From G963662655 sp963666875 (lineage in GTDB: Bacteria; Cloacimonadota; Cloacimonadia; Cloacimonadales; JAIOQZ01): 64,000 bases of DNA. The stretch covers positions 620,001 to 684,000 of the forward strand of contig CAXXPU010000006.1 in NCBI GenBank assembly GCA_963666875.2. Direction: 5' to 3'. Made by a program: the position numbers and the translations under genes. Of the stretch, positions 8,047-16,404 are shown piece by piece. The notes beneath the pieces are model-generated. The model searched no databases. It was not told the DNA's origin and saw only the letters and a program-made list of their open reading frames with translations. The first letter of the stretch is position 1. Every line of letters begins with the position of its first letter.

Positions 8047-10242
8047 TTATTTCATCATCAGCAATTTACGGTTCAGCGTTTTGTCGGTTGTCTGCATTTG
8101 ACAGAAATAGATTCCCGAGCCGACTTGACGATTCATTTCGTCTTTTCCATTCCAGACGATTTCATGATCACCTGCACTCATGTTGCTGTCAAACAAAGTT
8201 TTCACCAATTGGCCACGAGCATTGTAAACTTTGATGCAAACATTTCCGTCTTGCGGCAGACTGAAAGCAATCGTTGTTTCGGGATTGAACGGGTTGGGGT
8301 AATTGGATAGCTGGACGGTTGTATAGGCCTCCACAACTTCGGAATCGTCATTTTCTACTGCGGCTTCGATGTCGAATATCATGAACGACTTCTCATCGAG
8401 TAGATATACGTAGTTCTCATAGCACTTGATATCAAGGCAAATATTCATTAGCTCATAATGACCAGATTCAAATGGATTGGCGGGATCACTTGCATTCACC
8501 ACCCACAGAGTATTTCTCGCAGCACAGTAGAAATCCTCTGAAGCCGAGATCTTGCTTGCCTGGATGTCGTATGTGCTCAAATAAGCAGGATTATATGGAT
8601 CGTTGACAGCGATGACATTTGTGGAATATTCCCCATTATCCCATTCATCTTCAGTGTATGTAATAGCAAACACGTGCTCGCCACTTAGTACAAGATCATA
8701 ATAAGCATATTCCAAAGACGAATTGCCCAAGAACACGGGCTGGGCCGGATTGGATACATCCACGACATGGAGGCCTCCATAATAATCTGAAAAATAAGCA
8801 TAATCATCAAGCACTTCGATCGATATTCCTGCTCTACCACTGGAACCAGTATATGATCCGACGAATTCAGGTGCTTCCGGATTGCTGAAATCGAAGATCG
8901 CAAAGCCTACAGCACAATCAGAATCATCGTATCCTGCAAGATATAAGTAACTACCGCAAGCATCGATATCTGTCGAATAGTCAAATGGCCCCATGCAATT
9001 CACATCTACCGGAGAAGCCGGGTTGGATAGATCGAAGGTATAGACATAATAATCCGACGGATAACATTCTGTACTGGTGACCAAATACAGGTAATTATCA
9101 GCGATTGTCATCATGATTCCCTCGGTATAGGCAGCATTGGAACTTACCAATTCGATATTATTCACATCGTTGACTCTCATGACCACCAGCCCCAGATTAT
9201 CGTCAACACAATATATATAATCATCATGGGTGTCGAAACAGACCAGTTTCCCTTTCTCGTGATATCCTCCGACCCATGAAATGCTATTGCCGTTATGGAG
9301 ATTGACAACCCCGAATCCAACTCCATACGATTCTACATATCCATACCCATCGAGAATAATCATTCTGTCGCAGCCGTTTTCCATCTCAAACGTTGAAATC
9401 GTTTCCGGGGTACTTGGATCAGTGATATCCATAACGGCTATTCCGTCATAACGGCAAATATATAGACGATTATCAAGAATACTGATGCTTCTGCAGTTTA
9501 ATTCAATACTCCCAAGCATCTCAGGTTCATCCAGCTCGCTGATATCGATCATGTACAGGCTGTCAGGATCGACAAGGCAAACCAAATCGTCCTGAATGGC
9601 TACATCCTTTACGCTTTCATTCAGGTCGAGATTGTATATTACTTCGAGCTGTAATGGATTTCGTGCATCAATCAGGATCAGTCCGTAACTAATTTTATTA
9701 AGGAATACAATCCCATTGCTGACATCGAGTATGGTTATGTGACCATAAAGATCGATGCTACTGATTAACTCTGGCTGTAATGGATTGCTAAGGTCATACA
9801 CCATAAAATCGGGATAGTAGCTTCCATTAATTGCATACAGAAGACCATCCTGTATCTTTATTGAAACTCTTTCGTATTCGAACGGAAGGCTGTTAACCAC
9901 TTCAGGATTCGCCGGATCGCTTATATCGACAATGAATACAGTGTCATAGTAGTTGGATATATACAGATAGTTATCGTGAATTTCAACCTGTGATGTGTAT
10001 TCCTCAAAGCCTAAGTATCCGACTTTTATCGGGTTCGATATATTACTGATATCGATGATCGACAGTCCGCAATTGTACCCCAACAGATATGCGTAGTCAC
10101 CCGATATAGTGAAGTCAACGGTAGATAAAACCCAGTGAAAGGGGATTTCGTTAACCTTTTCCACATGATAGCTATCCTGTGCGATAAGGACAGCACAAAA
10201 TCCAAACAGAAACATCAGCGCAATAAGTGTGAGCCTCTTCAT
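8047..10242 (-). CDS. Secreted LVIVD-repeat beta-propeller protein with FlgD-like tail
   Basis: A 731-residue secreted protein. The signal peptide is MKRLTLIALMFLFGFCAVLIAQ. The body is a long run of about 40-45-residue repeats of the form 'GLSIIDISNISNPIKVG', 'TVFIVDISDPANPEVV' and 'GIAVMDITDPSTPE', which is the LVIVD repeat (PF08309) forming beta-propellers. The C-terminus has 'LSNYPNPFNPETTIAFSL', 'VYNARGQLVKTLF', 'GSGIYFCQM' and 'KLLMMK'. I chose ATG 10242 because GGGAGGG precedes it and the signal peptide starts there; a longer in-frame start would put 50 odd residues ahead of the signal peptide. A strong sigma-70-like promoter lies at 10283-10311. It is likely surface-exposed or secreted; binding partner unknown. 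Confidence 0.88.
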   Translation of the reverse strand: MKRLTLIALMFLFGFCAVLIAQDSYHVEKVNEIPFHWVLSTVDFTISGDYAYLLGYNCGLSIIDISNISNPIKVGYLGFEEYTSQVEIHDNYLYISNYYDTVFIVDISDPANPEVVNSLPFEYERVSIKIQDGLLYAINGSYYPDFMVYDLSNPLQPELISSIDLYGHITILDVSNGIVFLNKISYGLILIDARNPLQLEVIYNLDLNESVKDVAIQDDLVCLVDPDSLYMIDISELDEPEMLGSIELNCRSISILDNRLYICRYDGIAVMDITDPSTPETISTFEMENGCDRMIILDGYGYVESYGVGFGVVNLHNGNSISWVGGYHEKGKLVCFDTHDDYIYCVDDNLGLVVMRVNDVNNIELVSSNAAYTEGIMMTIADNYLYLVTSTECYPSDYYVYTFDLSNPASPVDVNCMGPFDYSTDIDACGSYLYLAGYDDSDCAVGFAIFDFSNPEAPEFVGSYTGSSGRAGISIEVLDDYAYFSDYYGGLHVVDVSNPAQPVFLGNSSLEYAYYDLVLSGEHVFAITYTEDEWDNGEYSTNVIAVNDPYNPAYLSTYDIQASKISASEDFYCAARNTLWVVNASDPANPFESGHYELMNICLDIKCYENYVYLLDEKSFMIFDIEAAVENDDSEVVEAYTTVQLSNYPNPFNPETTIAFSLPQDGNVCIKVYNARGQLVKTLFDSNMSAGDHEIVWNGKDEMNRQVGSGIYFCQMQTTDKTLNRKLLMMK

Positions 10243-10282
10243 ATTACCCTCCCAAGCAATAAAATAGCTTACTTGCTTTAAA

Positions 10283-10311
10283 AATATACAATGATGAATA
10301 TTTCCTGTCAA
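10283..10311 (-). promoter_or_regulatory. Sigma-70-like promoter for the LVIVD gene
   Basis: On the minus strand TTGACA (10311-10306) is followed after exactly 17 bases by TATATT (10288-10283). The start codon is 41 bases downstream of the -10 box. The fit to consensus and the spacing are good. Confidence 0.65.
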
Positions 10312-10460
10312 GAATAATTTATTCCAGATCAGTTCTGCTTCGATTGCGGTTGCCTTTGAGAAGAAGCGAATATCCGGGTTTACTGTGTCCAATAAGATGA
10401 AATCGTTATCCGGTTGAAAAACTTGTTGCCTGATTGGAACGGGTGAAAATAGTTGCTACG

Positions 10461-10937
10461 ATGAAAAATCACGACGGATACACGATGAGATTGATGCTTG
10501 TGCTGGCGATATTCGCGCTGGGATGCGGACTTCACGCCGCGGAATTCGATCCGGGCAAGTCACCGACCCAGGCGGCGTTGATGTCGCTTTTCGTGCCCGG
10601 CGCCGGGCAGATCTACAACGAGAACTACTACAAGGCCGGCGGCGTGATCATTCTGGAGGGTGTTCTCATCGGGCTGCTGATCTACGACCACAACGAGACC
10701 GAGAAGGCGTACGACCGTGCGATGAGCTCGTACGGGGACGATTACGACTACTGGGCCGATCGCTATTACAAATACTACGACCGCAGGCAGAACGATATGT
10801 GGTGGCTGGGCACGACGATGCTGCTCTCCGCCATCGACGCATATGTGGACGCGCATTTACATAATTACGACACCCTTCGAGAGGATATCCACCTCCGGTT
10901 CGAGAAGGACAAGGTGCTGATATCCTGGGAATTTTAA
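10461..10937 (+). CDS. DUF5683 family membrane protein
   Basis: A 158-residue protein with an N-terminal signal peptide or anchor (about 'MRLMLVLAIFALGCGLHA') followed by the DUF5683 core 'SPTQAALMSLFVPGAGQIYNEN', 'YYKAGGVIILEGVLIGLLIY' and 'WWLGTTMLLSAIDAYVDAHL'. The closing segment is 'LRFEKDKVLISWEF'. These are small envelope proteins of unknown function in FCB bacteria. The start is uncertain: ATG at 10461 and ATG at 10485 are both possible, as is an upstream TTG at 10434; no clear ribosome site separates them. It precedes a sodium symporter by 21 bases and may share its transcript. Confidence 0.75.
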   Translation: MKNHDGYTMRLMLVLAIFALGCGLHAAEFDPGKSPTQAALMSLFVPGAGQIYNENYYKAGGVIILEGVLIGLLIYDHNETEKAYDRAMSSYGDDYDYWADRYYKYYDRRQNDMWWLGTTMLLSAIDAYVDAHLHNYDTLREDIHLRFEKDKVLISWEF

Positions 10938-10958
10938 TAAACGACACTGGAGGAAACC

Positions 10959-12437
10959 ATGGTGCTTAAATATGGATTGTTTATCGCTTATGGTCTCATG
11001 ATCATTGTGATCGGCATTATCGGGCTTCGCAAGACCCGCAGTTTCAACGACTACTTCCTCGGCGGCGGGAAGGTCGGCGCGATCATGACTGCCTTTACCT
11101 ACGGAACCGCCTACTTTTCGGCGGTTCTTTTCATCGGATTCGCGGGAAAAATCGGCTGGGGCTTCGGCTATTCGGGTCTCTGGATTGCCCTGACCAACGC
11201 GCTCATAGGCGTGGTGGGCGTCTGGTGGTTCGTTGGACCGCGGATCAAGAAGGCTTCTGCCGAGATGCATGTAAGTACGATGGCGGAGTTTCTTGAAAAA
11301 CGCTACAACAGCCGCATCATCAAATTCCTGGCATCGATTTCGATCTTCATCTTCTTCGTGCCCTATTCGGCAGCGGTATTCATGGGACTTTCCTATCTGT
11401 TCGAGTCGAATTTCCATATCCAATACACTTACGCGCTCCTCATCATGGGCGGTCTTACGACTGTCTATCTTGTCCTGGGCGGCTATAAATCGATGACGAT
11501 CATCGACGTAGTCTTCGGCATGATCATGACCATCGGCGTAGTGATTCTGCTCGGATTCACCATCAACAAGGGTGGCGGACTGGGCAATCTCACCCAGTCG
11601 CTTGCAGCGATCAATCCCAAGCTCGTCAAGCCGGTGGGCCCTCCCGGGATCTGGCCGCTGCTCAGTCTGGTGATGCTGACAAGCGTAGCGCCGTTCGCCA
11701 TGCCGCAGTTGATCCAGAAATTCTACGCGATCAAGGACGAGAAGGCGATCAGGAAAGGTCTGCTGGCATCGACGTTGTTTGCGCTGCTGATCGGCGGTGT
11801 GGCGTATTTCACCGGTGCGACTACCCGAGTCTTCCTCAATCCAGAGGTCGCTCCCAACGCGTTCCGTGACGGCAAGCCTCTGTTCGACCGCCTGATGCCG
11901 GAACTCCTGACCAACGTCATCCCCGAATCGCTTTCGATCGTGATCCTGCTCCTGATCCTTTCGGCGTCTATGTCAACCCTGGCAGCGCTGGTGCTTATTT
12001 CCAGTTCTTCGATCGCCAAGGATATCTACGCCGGATTTATCAACCCGAATGTACGGGATCGTACACTTACTTTACTGATGCGGATAGGCAGCGCGTTTTT
12101 TGTACTGCTTTCCGTGATTCTCGCGTATTTTGAACCGGCGACGATCGTAAGCATCCTCGGAATCAGTTGGGGAGCGATCGGATCGGTGTTTCTGGGCCCC
12201 TTCCTGTGGGGTCTGTTTTCGAAAAAAGTCAACGATGTTGGTGCAATTTCCGCCTCTGTCCTCGGACTTGGCACGTGTCTTGTATTATATGTCATGATGG
12301 GCCCGTCATCATCACCTCAGGCAGGTTCGATCGGAATGATCGTTTCGGTGGTGGTTTGCCCATTGTTCAGCTTCCTGAAACCGAAGAAGTTTATCCGACC
12401 CGCCCATGAAATATGGGAGAAGCATCATCGGGATTGA
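10959..12437 (+). CDS. Sodium:solute symporter family transporter
   Basis: A 492-residue inner-membrane protein with about 13 predicted helices. The SSF/SLC5 pattern is visible: 'GLRKTRSFNDYFLGGGKVG' after TM1, then 'FTYGTAYFSAVLFIGFAGKIG', a loop 'EMHVSTMAEFLEKRYNSR', and 'SASMSTLAALVLISSSSIAKDIY' in the TM8 region that carries sodium-site Ser/Thr residues in characterised members. It would import an organic solute with sodium; the substrate (sugar, amino acid, proline, pantothenate) cannot be told from sequence. GGAGG lies just upstream of the ATG. The next gene, a secreted M6 protease, follows after 46 bases, which suggests but does not prove a peptide-use link. Confidence 0.9.
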   Translation: MVLKYGLFIAYGLMIIVIGIIGLRKTRSFNDYFLGGGKVGAIMTAFTYGTAYFSAVLFIGFAGKIGWGFGYSGLWIALTNALIGVVGVWWFVGPRIKKASAEMHVSTMAEFLEKRYNSRIIKFLASISIFIFFVPYSAAVFMGLSYLFESNFHIQYTYALLIMGGLTTVYLVLGGYKSMTIIDVVFGMIMTIGVVILLGFTINKGGGLGNLTQSLAAINPKLVKPVGPPGIWPLLSLVMLTSVAPFAMPQLIQKFYAIKDEKAIRKGLLASTLFALLIGGVAYFTGATTRVFLNPEVAPNAFRDGKPLFDRLMPELLTNVIPESLSIVILLLILSASMSTLAALVLISSSSIAKDIYAGFINPNVRDRTLTLLMRIGSAFFVLLSVILAYFEPATIVSILGISWGAIGSVFLGPFLWGLFSKKVNDVGAISASVLGLGTCLVLYVMMGPSSSPQAGSIGMIVSVVVCPLFSFLKPKKFIRPAHEIWEKHHRD

Positions 12438-12483
12438 TCGGAGCTGAAACAAGAGAGGATTTGCATTAACCGAGGAGAGAGAG

Positions 12484-14787
12484 ATGAACAAGATTACACT
12501 ACTGATAGGGATTCTGTGCATAAGCGCACTGCTGAACGGAGCCCTCATCAGAAATCAACCCATGACCATCACCCAGCCGGACGGCGAAACGTTCGAGTGT
12601 CTGGCGAGCGGTGACGAATTTTTCAACTACCTGCATGACGAGAACAACTTCTCGATCATCCAGAGCCAGGAAGACGGCTTCTACTACTACGCAATGATGG
12701 ATGACGACAAGCCGGTTCCTTCGCAATACCGTGCGAACACAGTCGATCCGGCAGCAGTCGGTCTGGCGCCCGGCGCGGTCATTTCCAAGGAAACATACAT
12801 GCAGAAGCGACAGGAATTCGAAGCCACCATGCGTGATGGCAGTCGCATGAACTCGATCGGAACCGTCCAGAACCTGGTGGTCTATATCAAGTTCGCCGAT
12901 CAGACCGAATTCAACGATCCGCGTACCGTTTTCGACGCCAAGTTCAACGGTGAAATGCCCTCGCTGGGCAGCTATTACGACGAGGTCTCTTACGGACAGA
13001 TGGAGGTGATCAGCACTCATTATCCTGTCTGCGCCGAGACCACCAACCTTTCCTACCAGGATACGCATAACCGCTCCTATTACAGCCCGTATAACGCGGC
13101 AACCAACCCCGACGGCTATCAGAATCAGACGCAGTACGCGCAGCGCGAACACCAACTGTTGGTGAACGCCATCGAATCCATTGCCGACGAGGTTCCCGAA
13201 GATCTGGTGATCGATAATGACAACGACGGCAAGGTCGATAATGTCTGCTTCATCATCCGCGGCGGTAACGATAGCTGGGCGGATCTGCTCTGGGCGCACC
13301 GCTGGATGCTCTATACCTATACGGTCTATATCCACGGGAAACGCGTGTATGACTACACATTCCAGCCGGAAAGCCAGAACGAAGTCAGCACGCTCTGCCA
13401 CGAGATGTTTCACTCTGTCGGCGCACCCGACCTCTACCACTACAACGGCGGTTCCTTCGAATCGACCGGCGTGTGGGATATCATGGACGGCGGCTCGGCG
13501 CACATGGGCGCATACATGAAGTACATGTACAGCGACTGGATCGCCAACATTCCGGAAATAAGCGACCACGGCACCTATTACCTCAATTCGCTTCTGGACG
13601 GCGTAAACAACTGCTACAAGATCCCGTCGCCCAATTGCAGCACCGAGTATTTCGTACTCGAATACCGCAGGAAAGTTCCGGGAACGTATGAGAACGTTTT
13701 GCCGGCATCGGGAATTCTTGTCTATCGCATCAATGCACTCTATCAAGGACAGGGCAACGCAAGCGGTCCTCCCGACGAGGTGTATATCTACCGTCCGGGC
13801 GGTACTACGAGCTTGAACGGCAATCTGAATATGGCGCCATTCTCGATGGAATCGGGAAGACGCACCATCAATGACGATTCAAACCCAAGCTGCTTCCTCA
13901 GCGATGGCGATCCGGGCGGACTCTACATGCATCACGCCGGCGCTTGCGAGGATCAGATTTCCTTCATTCTCTACCCCGAACTGGGATTCCTCACCGGAAC
14001 GGTTACCTCTGATCAGGGAGAGCCGGATCTGACCGAAGTCGATATCGTGATCGAGGATGTCGTGTTCTCGCCGGGCGCGAATGGCTCTTTCACCGTGCCG
14101 TATTATGAAGGTACGTACGATGTGACCGCAACGCTGGACGGATATGCTCCCGCTATTGCGAATGCGGTTATCGAGCCGGGGGGATATTCCGATATCGAGC
14201 TCAATCTGGAGTACCTCACACCGCCGATCAATCTGAGTCGCACGCTGGAAGGCAATAATGTTTACATGAGCTGGGAATTCGACAACGCAGGTGACGAGGA
14301 CTTTACCCACTTCGCAATCTACATCCGCGCAACCTCCGAGTCATTCTCGCAGTTTGCGACCACGACGGATAACAGTTTCGACGTGATCCTCTCGCCGGTT
14401 CTCGACTACGCCTTCCACATCAGGGCGATTTATGAGAACGGCGTCAGCGCGCCTTCCAACAACATCTATGTCAGCTATGTCGATAACGATGATCCCACCG
14501 CGCCGCCGCTCGAGACCGCGCTCGTGGGCAATCATCCCAATCCGTTCAATCCATCGACGAACGTCAGCTTCTCGCTCAATCAAAGCGCGGACGTGAACCT
14601 GTCCGTCTATAACGTAAAGGGACAATTGGTCCGGACGCTGGTTCGCGAACATATGGAAGCCGGCAATCACACCGTCGAATGGAATGGTATGGACAACCAG
14701 TCGAAGGCTGTCGGTAGCGGCGTCTATTTCCTCAAGATGAACGCCGACCGCTATGTCGCCGTGAAGAAAATGATCATGCTGAAATAG
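12484..14787 (+). CDS. Secreted M6-family metalloprotease with FlgD-like tail
   Basis: A 767-residue secreted protease. The signal peptide is MNKITLLIGILCISALLNG. A propeptide-like region is followed by the M6 (immune inhibitor A-like) catalytic domain with the zinc motif 'HEMFHSVGAPD' (His306, Glu307, His310, then Gly and Asp), plus the typical upstream 'GSYYDEVSYGQM' and downstream 'GVWDIMDGG'. A carboxypeptidase-regulatory-like fold (about 495-580) and a fibronectin-III-like segment follow. The tail has 'NHPNPFNPSTNVSFSL', 'VYNVKGQLVRTL', 'SGVYFLKM' and 'KMIMLK'. The active-site set looks complete. GAGGAG lies before the ATG. A terminator follows at 14830. It probably degrades extracellular protein. 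Confidence 0.92.
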   Translation: MNKITLLIGILCISALLNGALIRNQPMTITQPDGETFECLASGDEFFNYLHDENNFSIIQSQEDGFYYYAMMDDDKPVPSQYRANTVDPAAVGLAPGAVISKETYMQKRQEFEATMRDGSRMNSIGTVQNLVVYIKFADQTEFNDPRTVFDAKFNGEMPSLGSYYDEVSYGQMEVISTHYPVCAETTNLSYQDTHNRSYYSPYNAATNPDGYQNQTQYAQREHQLLVNAIESIADEVPEDLVIDNDNDGKVDNVCFIIRGGNDSWADLLWAHRWMLYTYTVYIHGKRVYDYTFQPESQNEVSTLCHEMFHSVGAPDLYHYNGGSFESTGVWDIMDGGSAHMGAYMKYMYSDWIANIPEISDHGTYYLNSLLDGVNNCYKIPSPNCSTEYFVLEYRRKVPGTYENVLPASGILVYRINALYQGQGNASGPPDEVYIYRPGGTTSLNGNLNMAPFSMESGRRTINDDSNPSCFLSDGDPGGLYMHHAGACEDQISFILYPELGFLTGTVTSDQGEPDLTEVDIVIEDVVFSPGANGSFTVPYYEGTYDVTATLDGYAPAIANAVIEPGGYSDIELNLEYLTPPINLSRTLEGNNVYMSWEFDNAGDEDFTHFAIYIRATSESFSQFATTTDNSFDVILSPVLDYAFHIRAIYENGVSAPSNNIYVSYVDNDDPTAPPLETALVGNHPNPFNPSTNVSFSLNQSADVNLSVYNVKGQLVRTLVREHMEAGNHTVEWNGMDNQSKAVGSGVYFLKMNADRYVAVKKMIMLK

Positions 14788-14829
14788 GATCGGAATAAAG
14801 AAGATAGAAGTAAGAAGATAGAATCGTTG

Positions 14830-14865
14830 AAAACCCGTTCCACTGTCGTGGGGCGGGTTTTTCTA
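14830..14865 (+). terminator. Rho-independent terminator after the M6 protease
   Basis: A compound stem AAACCCG / CGGGTTT (14831-14837 with 14854-14860) with inner CCAC-tgtc-GTGG, followed by a T-rich run ending in TTTTTC. It lies about 43 bases after the protease stop. Confidence 0.8.
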
Positions 14866-14893
14866 TTACATTCCATGCTCCGGCTTGCCTGAG

Positions 14894-14925
14894 TACGCAG
14901 ATGTTTTCGTCTGCATCCATTATCT
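14894..14925 (+). repeat. Short dispersed repeat, copy A
   Basis: The sequence beginning TACGCAGATGTTTTCGTCTG recurs in near-identical form at 40998 (TACGCAGATGTCTTCGTCTT). The core has weak dyad symmetry (CGCAGA...TCTGC). Both copies lie just downstream of a rho-independent terminator. Confidence 0.6.
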
Positions 14926-14936
14926 CTGTCCCTTGT

Positions 14937-14994
14937 AGCGCTCGACCTCCGGGCGAGCCTCTCTACAGGGAACCTCGCCCGGAGGTCGAGCGCT
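14937..14994. repeat. Perfect 21-bp-arm inverted repeat abutting the DUF2971 stop
   Basis: Arms 14937-14957 and 14974-14994 are perfectly complementary (core AGCGCTCGACCTCCGGGCG), with a 16-base loop. The right arm ends immediately before the stop codon of the DUF2971 gene (14995-14997). A degenerate piece with GCGCCCGGAGGTC and CGCGCTACG occurs near 46670-46692, so this is a dispersed element. It could also end transcription of the minus-strand gene. Confidence 0.75.
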
Positions 14995-15936
14995 TCACGT
15001 TTGTGGAGCGGATTTTTTATTTACTTGATGTTCTCTTGATAGTCCGTGATTATAAGGGGAGAAGATAAGGTTGTATGATTCGGTGCAAAGCTTAGCCATG
15101 TATATGGGTATATTCTTGTCTCTTGATAGACCTATTAGATCATCAACGTATTGACTCTCTATATCGCAATTGCACCCTAAATATATAGCAGTAACTACTT
15201 CTTGATCATCACAATAATGTTTGATAAAAGGCTTAGGGTAATTATTCACAGCAAGAACAAGTCTATATTCATGTTCATAGCCCCAAGCCGTAGGTTTTCT
15301 AAAAAGTGTTGATAGTCCATCATCAGGATTCTTCGGTGTCAGGCCAAATTCGGGATGAAAAGCAAAATCTAAACATGGATAAGAATCATTGTACTCAACT
15401 ATACCATGGGCCAAAAAACAATTTGTGTCCTTATAGAATCTTGAAATGGACCCAATCAATTTGCTAACATCAATTTCTATGCAAAAGCCCTGATGTGAAT
15501 GGCTGTAATTTGACCAAAGGAGAATGCTATCATTAAGAGATGAGGCTGAAAATACTCGACATTCATTTCTTAGCAGAGTGCTGGAATTTGATGATAAATA
15601 TTTGCGTATATTTGTCAGATCAACTTTCTCTTGACTGAATCTAAGCTTTACCTTCATGCTATCATTTTTTGAAATACTTGGTTCAAGCATAGAAGTCAAA
15701 TTATGCCAGAACTCATTATCAATCTTGCCGATCTGACATGCGATATCAGAGTTTTTAATGATAGGTAAATACATCATCTCGAATGGATCATTTAAATCGC
15801 TTGGTCGAGCAAAGTAGAATTCATTATCTCGTAATATGTTAAACGAGTAAACATTATTGAAGCTATAGTATTTGTAAATTCTTTTCGATTTCATTCGCAA
15901 TTGATGCATATCGATTTCAGTATACTTATTTTCCAT
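14995..15936 (-). CDS. DUF2971 domain protein
   Basis: A 313-residue protein with DUF2971 hallmarks: 'RIYKYYSFN', 'FYFARPSDLNDPFE', 'LLWSNYSHSHQGFCIEID', 'FRKPTAWGYEHEYRLV' and 'AIYLGCNC'. The family function is unknown; members occur sporadically and often in accessory regions. Base use is clearly more AT-rich than the flanking genes, and the gene sits alone between repeats, which suggests horizontal acquisition. The start codon lies at the expected transcription start of a strong promoter (15943-15971) and there is no ribosome site, so the mRNA may be leaderless. Later in-frame ATGs also lack ribosome sites. Confidence 0.85.
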   Translation of the reverse strand: MENKYTEIDMHQLRMKSKRIYKYYSFNNVYSFNILRDNEFYFARPSDLNDPFEMMYLPIIKNSDIACQIGKIDNEFWHNLTSMLEPSISKNDSMKVKLRFSQEKVDLTNIRKYLSSNSSTLLRNECRVFSASSLNDSILLWSNYSHSHQGFCIEIDVSKLIGSISRFYKDTNCFLAHGIVEYNDSYPCLDFAFHPEFGLTPKNPDDGLSTLFRKPTAWGYEHEYRLVLAVNNYPKPFIKHYCDDQEVVTAIYLGCNCDIESQYVDDLIGLSRDKNIPIYMAKLCTESYNLIFSPYNHGLSREHQVNKKSAPQT

Positions 15937-15942
15937 GATGCA

Positions 15943-15971
15943 AGTATATTACAGCTCAACTTAATGGTCAA
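15943..15971 (-). promoter_or_regulatory. Sigma-70-like promoter for the DUF2971 gene
   Basis: On the minus strand TTGACC (15971-15966), 17-base spacer, TATACT (15948-15943). The ATG begins 6 bases after the -10 box, where transcription itself would start. Confidence 0.65.
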
Positions 15972-16040
15972 GAAATAATTTACTAACATGCATGCCCCCG
16001 TTTTTTCGTAGTACCTTGATTCAATGTCAGTTATACAACG

Positions 16041-16164
16041 TTATCAACCGTGTGTCCTTCGACTACGCTCAGGATGACACGGTTGATAACTGTCAATCTG
16101 GCAGCATGTTGTAAAATAATCGTGTCATCCTGAGCGTAGTCGAAGGACACACGATTATTTTACA
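16041..16164. repeat. Two inverted copies of a dispersed repeat, each nested in its own palindrome
   Basis: A 29-base unit containing CCTTCGACTACGCTCAGGAT occurs at 16052-16080 and again, perfectly inverted, at 16122-16150. Copy 1 is bracketed by a 13-bp inverted repeat (16041-16053 with 16077-16089, TTATCAACCGTGT). Copy 2 is bracketed by a different 16-bp inverted repeat (16110-16125 with 16149-16164, TGTAAAATAATCGTGT). The whole block can fold as one long hairpin or two short ones. The remaining bases of the 15937-16404 gap show only the promoter at 15943 and the terminator at 16354. Confidence 0.85.
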
Positions 16165-16353
16165 CTACACAAATCTCACAAGTTGAAAACAGATGTAATA
16201 TTTCATTTGAATTGAGCATGTATTTCATTGGTATACTATTCTTTATGCCGATATCGTAATAAAATTATGGGGGTATTCTGGTATAAGTATCTATACGTGT
16301 ATTGGGCTATTGTGTGTAATATAAACGAGTTCTGTTTGCCAGAATCATCAGAA

Positions 16354-16377
16354 AAACCCCACCTCGGCGAGATGGGG
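16354..16377 (-). terminator. Rho-independent terminator of the pgs operon
   Basis: Read on the minus strand, the stem CCCCATCTC-GCC-GAGGTGGGG (one mismatch) is followed by TTTTTC. It starts 28 bases after the pgsW stop. Confidence 0.8.
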
Positions 16378-16404
16378 CTATATTTGAAAAGGGACAATAT
16401 CTTT

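Noticed and set aside
12499..13746. Long antisense frame in the M6 protease gene
   Set aside because: The protease has a signal peptide, zinc motif and tail on the plus strand; the antisense product is a Val/Asp/His-rich shadow.
16041..16164. Possible CRISPR-like repeat pair
   Set aside because: Only two copies, in opposite orientation with palindromic flanks and no regular spacers or cas genes.
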